6,169 nucleotides of DNA, from contig JACRIC010000107.1 of NCBI GenBank assembly GCA_016235915.1, positions 1-6,169 of the forward strand, written 5' to 3'. The position numbers were made by a program, and so were the translations under genes. This document shows, piece by piece, positions 1-4,547 of the stretch. Each line of letters starts with the position of its first letter. The first letter of the stretch is position 1. Origin of the DNA: Candidatus Peregrinibacteria bacterium (GTDB lineage: Bacteria; Patescibacteriota; Gracilibacteria; UBA1369; JACRIC01). Below the pieces are notes generated by a model. It saw nothing but the letters and a program-made list of their open reading frames with translations, searched no databases and had not been told where the DNA came from.

Positions 1-1
1 G

Positions 2-454
2 CTGACAGTTTTTTCAGGCGTCGGTTTTGTGAATGCGCAGGATGCGACGGTGTTGCCGGGTACGCCAACGACTTATCCAGATTGCGAAACTTATTTAAAA
101 GCAGATAATAATATGGATAAGAGTAATATTGATGATCTTAAATATAAACTTTCTACTTCATCAGAAGAAGCCAATAAAGTTTTGGGCTGTGCCATCAAAA
201 CCGGCCGAGTTCGCATGTTCATGATCCCCTACTTCATCGTGTACCTCATTGATGTGTTCGTGAAACTTGCCGCCACGCTCTGCGTGCTTTTCATCGTGAT
301 TGGAGGTTTCCAATACGCCATCGGCGGCATTTCCGATGAAAAAGAAAAAGCGAAAAAGACCATTTTAAATGCCATTCTCGGACTTGTCGTCACCAGTATG
401 GCATGGATCGTCATCAACGTCATTCAAGTGGCCATCACCAGTGGAGGAGTGTAA
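2..454 (+). CDS. T4SS-pilin-like (TrbC/VirB2-type) two-helix membrane protein, 5' end missing
   Basis: The reading frame is open to the left edge of the window, so the gene starts upstream. The GTG at 29 is probably internal, because the residues before it (LTVFSGVGF) read as the hydrophobic core of a signal peptide, with a likely cleavage after VNA at about position 37. The mature protein has a polar region of about 55 residues with two cysteines (in PDCET and LGCAI). Two hydrophobic helices follow, separated by a charged loop: the first ends in IGGFQYAIGG, the loop is SDEKEKAKKT, and the second starts ILNAILGLVV. This GG-x-x-Y / charged AKK / AI-x-GLV pattern is typical of small pilin-like proteins (T4SS_pilin/TrbC-VirB2 type) common in candidate-phyla genomes. 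By family it would be an inner-membrane protein or pilus subunit; no secretion genes are visible here to confirm that. It ends at TAA 452-454. No clear terminator follows. Confidence 0.7.
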   Translation: MTVFSGVGFVNAQDATVLPGTPTTYPDCETYLKADNNMDKSNIDDLKYKLSTSSEEANKVLGCAIKTGRVRMFMIPYFIVYLIDVFVKLAATLCVLFIVIGGFQYAIGGISDEKEKAKKTILNAILGLVVTSMAWIVINVIQVAITSGGV

Positions 455-474
455 TTTTTTATGTTCCTAAATTT

Positions 475-502
475 TTGCCTTTTTTAAAAAAAGAACTACA
501 AT
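475..502 (+). promoter_or_regulatory. Candidate promoter of the AI-2E family transporter gene
   Basis: TTGCCT (475-480) is separated by 16 bp from TACAAT (497-502), giving 4/6 and 5/6 matches to sigma70 hexamers. Transcription would start near 509 and give a leader of about 60 nt that includes the hairpin repeat at 513-532. The surrounding sequence is very AT-rich, so a chance match is possible. Confidence 0.4.
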
Positions 503-512
503 AGAGAGAGAG

Positions 513-563
513 ATTCCTGCTTTCGCAGGAATGACAGTTTTATCACAGGAATGATCATTTATC
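513..563. repeat. Dispersed-type palindromic repeat with partial tandem duplication
   Basis: ATTCCTGCTTTCGCAGGAAT (513-532) is a perfect 8-bp inverted repeat with a TTTC loop, followed by GAC. This resembles the 'GTCATTCC-TGCGAAAGCA-GGAAT' hairpins dispersed in many bacterial genomes. CAGGAATGA recurs at 526-534 and 546-554 (period 20), so part of the unit looks duplicated. An (AG)5 run precedes it at 503-512. The repeat lies in the presumed leader of the downstream transporter gene. Its membership of a dispersed family in this genome is inferred and not visible in this window. Confidence 0.6.
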
Positions 564-570
564 TTGATGC

Positions 571-1788
571 ATGCATACAAAATTTGAAAAGCTCCTCCGT
601 GACAGCCGTCAATCGGTTTCGGATCTCAAACAAAAACTTCAGGCAAAACTTGCGGAAATAAAAAAAACGCAGGAAGAAAATCCCCTTGTTTATAGCGCTC
701 CTTCTGAGCCGAAATCCAGTCGTATGCTGATTGATCTTTCTGTCGGCAGTATTGCGAAGGCCATGCTGGTGGTGATTCTTCTGTATGTCCTGACGCAGTT
801 TGTTTTTGAGATCCGCGATATTCTTCTCATTTTTTTCGTGGCGCTCCTTTTTTCTGCGGCGCTCGATCCCACTGTGGATTTTTTTGAAACAAAGCGCATT
901 CCCCGCAGTATCAGCATTCTCATTATTTATGTTTTGATTTTCCTCATTCTTGGAATTTTTATTTCCAATTTTATTCCGCTGGTGGCGGTGCAGGTTTTTG
1001 AACTGGCGAATCGTGTGGGAGACCTTATTTCAAACCTTACGACCAATGGTACGAGTGATATTCCCTTTTTTGATACCCTTCAACCAATTTTTTCCCAGTT
1101 TCTTGAAGGTATCGATAAACAAACGATGATTGATGGGGTGAAAACCGCGCTTTTGAAAATTGGAGAACAGCTTCAGGGCGTTGCGGGCAATGCATGGAAG
1201 GCGCTGAAAGTGATTTTTGACGGTATTTTCAATGTTATTCTGGTGTTGGTCGTTACTTTTTTCATGACGCTGAATGCTCGAGGCATCGATGCGTTTATCA
1301 AATCCATCTTTCCTTCGCGTCATACTCAATACATCATTTCCAAATCCGCGGCCGTGAAGGTGAAAATCGGCGCATGGCTTCGCGGTCAGGTTATGCTTTC
1401 CATTTCCATTGGAATTCTGGTGACGATTGGGCTTTTGATTTTGGGGGTTCCGTATGCCGCAACGCTTGGAATGATTGCGGCGATCACCGAATTTGTTCCC
1501 TATCTCGGTCCTATTATGGCGGCGGTTCCGGCTGTTCTTATCGGGATGAATGAATCAGTTTGGCTTGCGCTCTCTGTTGTTATCATGTATTTCGTCATTC
1601 AGGAATTGGAGAATAATATTCTCGTGCCGCTTGTCATGAAACGAGCGGTGGGTTTAAGTCCCATCATTATCATATTTTCCATGCTAGTGGGAGCGAAGTT
1701 TCTGGGAGTGCTGGGCATTATCCTCGCCATACCCGTCACCACCATTATTTGGATTTTCTTGAAGGATTATTTACAGAAGACGAAATAA
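571..1788 (+). CDS. AI-2E/PerM-family (UPF0118) membrane transporter
   Basis: This 405-residue multi-pass membrane protein belongs to the AI-2E transporter family (TqsA/YdiK/PerM). Known members include an AI-2 exporter and Na+/H+ antiporters, so the substrate cannot be assigned. Residues 1-55 are cytoplasmic-like and charged, with a probable coiled coil at about 4-35; this extension is longer than in many relatives. Hydrophobic segments lie at about 62-80, 82-104, 112-135 and 217-233, and the conserved core runs from 268 to 398. Family signatures are the W-x-RGQ region (269-273), EFVPYLGP (307-314), IQELENNILVPLVM (343-356), GLSP (361-364) and a G-rich final segment GVLGIILAIP (379-388). ATG 571 is the first in-frame start after a stop at 565. 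No Shine-Dalgarno sequence precedes it; the nearest AGGA is about 20 nt upstream. The last 44 bp overlap the convergent glycosyltransferase gene. Confidence 0.9.
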   Translation: MHTKFEKLLRDSRQSVSDLKQKLQAKLAEIKKTQEENPLVYSAPSEPKSSRMLIDLSVGSIAKAMLVVILLYVLTQFVFEIRDILLIFFVALLFSAALDPTVDFFETKRIPRSISILIIYVLIFLILGIFISNFIPLVAVQVFELANRVGDLISNLTTNGTSDIPFFDTLQPIFSQFLEGIDKQTMIDGVKTALLKIGEQLQGVAGNAWKALKVIFDGIFNVILVLVVTFFMTLNARGIDAFIKSIFPSRHTQYIISKSAAVKVKIGAWLRGQVMLSISIGILVTIGLLILGVPYAATLGMIAAITEFVPYLGPIMAAVPAVLIGMNESVWLALSVVIMYFVIQELENNILVPLVMKRAVGLSPIIIIFSMLVGAKFLGVLGIILAIPVTTIIWIFLKDYLQKTK

Positions 1789-2860
1789 ATTCTGTCATTT
1801 CCTTCTCAAATCGCGAAATCGAAAATTTTTCCGCGTGATGTCGAATAGCTTTTTGGTCGAATTTCATTTTTGAAATTTTTTGTAGAGCTTGATTGAGGCT
1901 TGAAACGGTTTGTTGATCAAAGAAGACCCCTGATACCGCAGGATCAACCGTTTCCAACGCCCCGCCAGCCATGTAAGCCACTACGGGACGTCCACTTGCC
2001 ATGGCTTCTAAAGGCGCAATTCCGAAATCTTCGCATTGAGGAAAGAGAAATGCTCGGCAATCGCGATTCAGCTTAGGTAATTCTTTTTCCGGAACATTTC
2101 CTAAAAACTCAATATTGCTCCGCGCCTGAAATTTCAGTTTGCGATACTGCGGTCCATTTCCGCAGATTTTGAGTTTAAGACCATTTTCGTTAAACGCAGA
2201 AACGAGCAAGTCGAATCGTTTATAAGGAACTAGACGCCCGACGGCGAGAAAATAATTTCCCTCCTTGGCTCCTTTTGATGAAAAACGGTCGATATCGACT
2301 GGAGGGTGAATCACCGTTGATTCTCGCCGATAGTATTTCCATATTCTTTTTGCGACAAACTGCGAATTCGCGACAAAAATGTCAACCCGATCCGCGGCCA
2401 GTCGATCCCATAAACGAAGATTGTGCAGGTTCCACATGAGCATTTTTGAAAAAATTTTCCCCATGCCGTACTGACGGATATATTCTTGCCAATCGTCCCA
2501 CACGTACCGCATGGGGCTGTGACAGTAACACACATGGAGTGTCTCGGGTTTTGTGATGACCCCTTTACTGCACGCATGACTGCTCGAAAGAACGAGATCA
2601 TATTCTCCGAGATTTATATTTTCAAAAATATGTGGCATGAGCTTTATGAAAAACTGATGACGACGGAGAAATTTTGGTAAGGATTGGAGGCAAGACGACT
2701 TTACGACCGCATCGCCGAACAACGCGACTTCTGTCGGATTATAGAGAGATGTATAAATGGGTGCCGAGGGCAGAATATGGTGAAAGGACGAAATCACTCG
2801 CTCTGCTCCGCCGAGATTGGTAAGCCAATCCGCGACAATGGCTGATTTGATATTTTTCAC
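1745..2860 (-). CDS. GT4-family glycosyltransferase (WbaZ-like)
   Basis: This 371-residue GT-B fold enzyme probably transfers a sugar from a nucleotide-sugar donor during assembly of a surface polysaccharide or glycolipid at the cytoplasmic membrane face. The N-terminal acceptor domain carries DWLTNLGGAERV (11-22, glycine-rich loop), CHSPMRYVWD (113-122) and VANSQF (163-168). The C-terminal donor domain carries HPPVD (185-189), VGRLVPYKRFD (207-217), GNGP (234-237), FLGNVPEKEL (252-261) and the EX7E pair E277/E285 in EDFGIAPLEAMASGRPVV. The sequence is closest in pattern to the WbaZ-like mannosyltransferase group of GT4; the actual sugar is not readable. The start is GTG at 2860, which fits the family start just before the first beta strand (SAIVADWL). 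No Shine-Dalgarno sequence is present. It lies 132 bp downstream of the STAS gene on the same strand and overlaps the transporter gene tail to tail by 44 bp. Confidence 0.92.
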   Translation of the reverse strand: MKNIKSAIVADWLTNLGGAERVISSFHHILPSAPIYTSLYNPTEVALFGDAVVKSSCLQSLPKFLRRHQFFIKLMPHIFENINLGEYDLVLSSSHACSKGVITKPETLHVCYCHSPMRYVWDDWQEYIRQYGMGKIFSKMLMWNLHNLRLWDRLAADRVDIFVANSQFVAKRIWKYYRRESTVIHPPVDIDRFSSKGAKEGNYFLAVGRLVPYKRFDLLVSAFNENGLKLKICGNGPQYRKLKFQARSNIEFLGNVPEKELPKLNRDCRAFLFPQCEDFGIAPLEAMASGRPVVAYMAGGALETVDPAVSGVFFDQQTVSSLNQALQKISKMKFDQKAIRHHAEKFSISRFEKEMTEFISSSVNNPSRKSK

Positions 2861-2895
2861 CTCTGTATGATGACAGAGGAGGACATTGAAATCAA
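2860..2895 (-). promoter_or_regulatory. Hairpin and possible leaderless promoter at the glycosyltransferase start
   Basis: Immediately before the GTG (2858-2860) is a perfect 6-bp inverted repeat, CTCTGT (2861-2866) and ACAGAG (2873-2878), with a 6-nt loop. On the minus strand TTGATT (2895-2890) is followed after 17 bp by CATCAT (2872-2867), each a 4/6 match to sigma70 hexamers. That would place the transcription start on the G of the GTG. The remaining part of the 132-bp gap (2896-2992) holds only the dispersed repeat at 2963-2989 and no ORF that I can support. Confidence 0.3.
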
Positions 2896-2962
2896 ATGCC
2901 CAAAAAGCACTTCAGGCTGTCATGGTTGCCGAGCGTCTCATGATAATTTAGAGCTATTCATA

Positions 2963-2989
2963 GTCACCCTTCGACAGGCTCAGGGTGAC
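2963..2989. repeat. Dispersed-type hairpin repeat (GTCACCCT...AGGGTGAC)
   Basis: GTCACCCT (2963-2970) and AGGGTGAC (2982-2989) are perfect 8-bp inverted arms around the 11-nt centre TCGACAGGCTC. The full 27-bp unit matches the well-known 'CCCTTCGACAGGCTCAGGG' hairpin that is scattered through many bacterial genomes. It sits 3 bp beyond the STAS stop codon on the minus strand and could protect the mRNA 3' end or attenuate read-through into the glycosyltransferase gene. It has no following T-run, so it is not a classic terminator. Confidence 0.7.
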
Positions 2990-2992
2990 AAG

Positions 2993-3367
2993 TTACTTCG
3001 TCATAATCGCGAGTTTCGCTTCTTCAACACTGGGATAACAATGAATAAGCTGTGTGAGTCCCACCACATCCAGAATATCTCGAATGTTCTCTTTTGCTTT
3101 GGCAATAACAATTTTTCCATCTTTTCCGGTTATGCGTCCGTACCAATCCGTGAGATATCCGATAGATTTGCTGTTCATGTAATCGAGATCGGAGAAATCA
3201 AAAATGAGCGAGAGCTTTTCGGGATTTTCTTCAACGAGTTTGTAGATTTTTTTGGCGCTTTCGTCGACATTGCTCTCATCCAGCTGTCCGCTGAATTTGA
3301 TCAACTTTATTGGTTTTCCTTTATCAGAACTTTCGATATTTTCAACGGAGATATTGACGTAGGTCAT
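2993..3367 (-). CDS. STAS-domain anti-sigma factor antagonist (RsbV/SpoIIAA-like)
   Basis: This 124-residue cytoplasmic single-domain protein would, by family, bind the HATPase anti-sigma/kinase and release its target when unphosphorylated. The fold pattern is visible: a beta strand IKLIKFSGQLD (20-30), an amphipathic helix (33-47), a strand LSLIFDFSDLDYM (52-64), then NSKSIGYL (65-72) and a C-terminal strand and helix (KIVIAKAKENIRDIL, 85-99). In SpoIIAA the phosphorylated serine sits in a D-S-S-G context. Here the aligned serine S66 is kept, but the flanks are N65, K67 and S68, so the site is divergent. The gene lies 33 bp downstream of the HATPase gene on the same strand, as expected for a partner-switching pair. 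The ATG at 3367 follows a pyrimidine-rich leader with no Shine-Dalgarno sequence. Confidence 0.88.
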   Translation of the reverse strand: MTYVNISVENIESSDKGKPIKLIKFSGQLDESNVDESAKKIYKLVEENPEKLSLIFDFSDLDYMNSKSIGYLTDWYGRITGKDGKIVIAKAKENIRDILDVVGLTQLIHCYPSVEEAKLAIMTK

Positions 3368-3400
3368 TGGAAGAGAAAAGTAAAAAAATATGTTGATGGA

Positions 3401-3913
3401 TTATTTCAAAGCGAGATTTTTTGTCATATCTTGCATAAAATTTTGTTTTTTTCCTGGAGTGTTTTTTACATATTTTCTTACTCTGACGCGCAGTCCCTTT
3501 GGTTTTGCGTCCGTATATTCCACTTCATCTGTCCAGCCTGCGACAATCTGTGGCAAACCTCTTCCTCGCACGCCCAGTTTTTGTTCGTAGGTCGGACTCA
3601 TCCTTTCGCTTATCAGTCTATTCATATCGGCCGAAGTCACTTTTTCATTTGAACCTTTATCCTCGACGATAAATTCAATATACTCTCCTTTGACACTGAT
3701 AAACATAATAGTAATTTCTTCTCCCGGAAGCGATCCATGCTCGATAGCGTTATTGCAGAGTTCGTCGATCACTGCTTGACATCGATATGCCCACTGATCG
3801 TTGAAACCCGTCAGATTTTTCGTAAGCGACAGCGTGAAATCACGAATGCCTGAGAGAAAATACGCGTTTGTCGGGAGGGTAATGGTAATGTGAATGGGCT
3901 TCTCGGACGCCAT
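3401..3913 (-). CDS. HATPase_c anti-sigma factor / serine kinase (RsbW/SpoIIAB-like)
   Basis: This 170-residue GHKL-fold protein, by family, binds ATP, sequesters a partner (classically a sigma factor) and phosphorylates the STAS antagonist on serine. The ATP-binding boxes are intact: N box DELCNNAIEHG (50-60, with E51, N55 and H59), G1 box EDKG (84-87), and G2 box GVRGRGLPQIV (114-124). A C-terminal tail of about 25 residues after the last strand (RVRVRKYVK, 142-150) is lysine-rich and of unknown role. The partner STAS gene follows after 33 bp. No sigma factor or PP2C phosphatase gene is in the window, so the output is unknown. A strong promoter within the end of the upstream gene should drive it with a leader of about 20 nt. 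The ATG at 3913 has no Shine-Dalgarno sequence. Confidence 0.9.
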   Translation of the reverse strand: MASEKPIHITITLPTNAYFLSGIRDFTLSLTKNLTGFNDQWAYRCQAVIDELCNNAIEHGSLPGEEITIMFISVKGEYIEFIVEDKGSNEKVTSADMNRLISERMSPTYEQKLGVRGRGLPQIVAGWTDEVEYTDAKPKGLRVRVRKYVKNTPGKKQNFMQDMTKNLALK

Positions 3914-3940
3914 TGGTATTGTTTTTGAGAAGTTCCGTTT

Positions 3941-3969
3941 ATTTTATCAAAATTTCGATGAATTGTCAA
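3941..3969 (-). promoter_or_regulatory. Strong sigma70-type promoter for the HATPase-STAS pair
   Basis: Read on the minus strand, a perfect TTGACA (3969-3964) is followed by a 17-bp spacer and TAAAAT (3946-3941), a 5/6 match to TATAAT. Transcription would begin near A3934, giving a leader of about 20 nt before ATG 3913. The -35 box and spacer lie in the final codons of the chorismate mutase gene, and the spacer ends with its TGA stop. This implies that the HATPase-STAS pair can be expressed independently of that gene. Confidence 0.7.
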
Positions 3970-4246
3970 TCGGCATGGAGGATTTTTTCTGGCAGTTTCG
4001 TGAATCTCGAAAAATAGCATGGAATATGGAGCGAATACACGTTTGCGATATGTTCAGTTTTTTTGCCCAGAGTATGCGTTTGGCGAGCATTTCTTTTTCT
4101 CTGTTGTTTTGGCGTATCGGGAGATGGTTTTCTTTTTTAATTTTGGCAAGTTTGGAAACCAATTTTGAACGTTTTGCGAGCACGGAAAGCAGTTCTCTGT
4201 CTCTTTGATCTATCTGGTTACGGAGAGTATCCATGGGACTGTTCAT
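3947..4246 (-). CDS. AroQ-type chorismate mutase, stand-alone
   Basis: This 99-residue all-helical protein should convert chorismate to prephenate, on the route to phenylalanine and tyrosine. It aligns without gaps to the E. coli PheA mutase domain (as I recall it) with a constant offset of two. R9, R26, K37, R49, E50, S82 and Q86 correspond to E. coli R11, R28, K39, R51, E52, S84 and Q88. One active-site position differs: Q46 stands where E. coli has D48. Helix 1 begins MDTLRNQIDQRDRELL (5-20); Met5 (ATG at 4234) is an alternative start. No fused prephenate dehydratase, dehydrogenase or DAHP synthase domain is present, and no other aromatic-pathway gene is in the window. The stop is TGA followed directly by TAA. 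The gene starts 24 nt after the structured RNA element and 33 bp upstream of the HATPase gene. No Shine-Dalgarno sequence is seen. Confidence 0.88.
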   Translation of the reverse strand: MNSPMDTLRNQIDQRDRELLSVLAKRSKLVSKLAKIKKENHLPIRQNNREKEMLAKRILWAKKLNISQTCIRSIFHAIFRDSRNCQKKSSMPIDNSSKF

Positions 4247-4267
4247 GTGTGGTTTTTTAAACTTCGT

Positions 4268-4498
4268 AAGTGCTCACAAGGCTCGAAAAGAGTGAAAGGA
4301 GCTCAGGGCATTTTCCTTTCGTCCTGCCTCCGCATTGACCGTCCAAATACTCGCTCATTCTGATAACGCGATTGGCAGACGCGTCATCAGATAATCGCTC
4401 GTATGGACAGTTCCCAATTGCTCAGCAATGTCCTCAAGGAAAATGCCCTGCGCTCCTTTTCCCTTGTGAGCAGTTCCTAAACTTCCTCTTGCGAAACA
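4268..4498 (-). ncRNA. Unidentified long structured RNA (free-standing ncRNA or chorismate mutase leader)
   Basis: This stretch has no credible ORF but very extensive self-complementarity. P1 is 11 bp (4462-4472 with 4271-4281, perfect). P2 is 24 positions with a single mismatch (4436-4459 with 4295-4318). An open region follows, containing the hairpin ATTGC-TCA-GCAAT (4417-4429, plus-strand reading). The apical arm P3 runs 4341-4370 with 4380-4408. In minus-strand RNA, P3 contains GAGCGA opposite GAGCGA (4395-4400 and 4351-4356), that is, two tandem G-A pairs flanking two G-C pairs. The A-C clash at 4365/4385 also becomes a U-G wobble. These features favour the minus strand. The motif GGAACTG occurs before both P1 and P3 on that strand. 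A good promoter lies just upstream and no terminator follows, so the transcript may run into the chorismate mutase gene. It resembles 6S RNA in being rod-like with a bubble, but I could not match it to any known family. Confidence 0.6.
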
Positions 4499-4504
4499 AC
4501 TCCA

Positions 4505-4533
4505 ATTATACTAGAAATAGAATGACTTGTAAC
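4505..4533 (-). promoter_or_regulatory. Promoter of the structured RNA / chorismate mutase transcript
   Basis: On the minus strand GTTACA (4533-4528, 4/6 match to TTGACA) is followed by a 17-bp spacer and a perfect TATAAT (4510-4505). Transcription would start around 4497-4500, about 25 nt before helix P1 of the structured RNA. The -35 box lies inside the short rpsB leader. Confidence 0.6.
4507..4523 (+). promoter_or_regulatory. rpsB: Candidate -10 region for rpsB, overlapping the minus-strand promoter
   Basis: TATACT (4507-4512) is a 5/6 match to TATAAT and overlaps the minus-strand TATAAT by four bases, which would make a back-to-back promoter sharing one AT-rich core. TAGAAT (4518-4523) is a second 5/6 candidate. 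Neither has a convincing -35 at 16-18 bp. The rpsB leader would be about 20-30 nt and pyrimidine-rich (TTATTCTTCTT just before ATG). Confidence 0.35.
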
Positions 4534-4547
4534 ATTTTATTCTTCTT

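Noticed and set aside
29..31. GTG at 29 as the true start of the pilin-like gene
   Set aside because: The frame stays open upstream and encodes the hydrophobic core of a signal peptide, so the real start is outside the window.
479..493. Rho-independent terminator after the pilin-like gene (T6A7 palindrome)
   Set aside because: It is a pure A/T palindrome without a GC-rich stem or loop, so it is not a credible terminator.
2867..3652. Long plus-strand ORF (261 codons) opposite the STAS and HATPase genes
   Set aside because: The opposite strand carries two proteins with clear family motifs, and the ORF's own translation shows no recognisable domain. It is a shadow frame.
3947..3949. UGA recoded as glycine (genetic code 25 of some Gracilibacteria)
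   Set aside because: Only one gene ends in TGA, and TAA follows at once, so read-through would add one residue. No gene needs an in-frame TGA to be complete.
3894..4208. Plus-strand ORF opposite the chorismate mutase
   Set aside because: The minus-strand protein retains nearly all AroQ catalytic residues in exact register; the plus-strand product is an aromatic-rich antisense shadow.
4268..4498. RNase P RNA, suggested by GAGGAAG near the 5' end of the minus-strand transcript
   Set aside because: The universal GAGGAAAGTCC and ACAGAA...GGCTTA partner strands and the AGATGAATG region are missing, and the element is too short.
4268..4500. Autoregulatory S2-binding leader of rpsB on the plus strand
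   Set aside because: The rpsB -10 candidates lie downstream of the structure, and the internal mismatches make better pairs on the minus strand. It cannot be fully excluded if rpsB has an upstream promoter.
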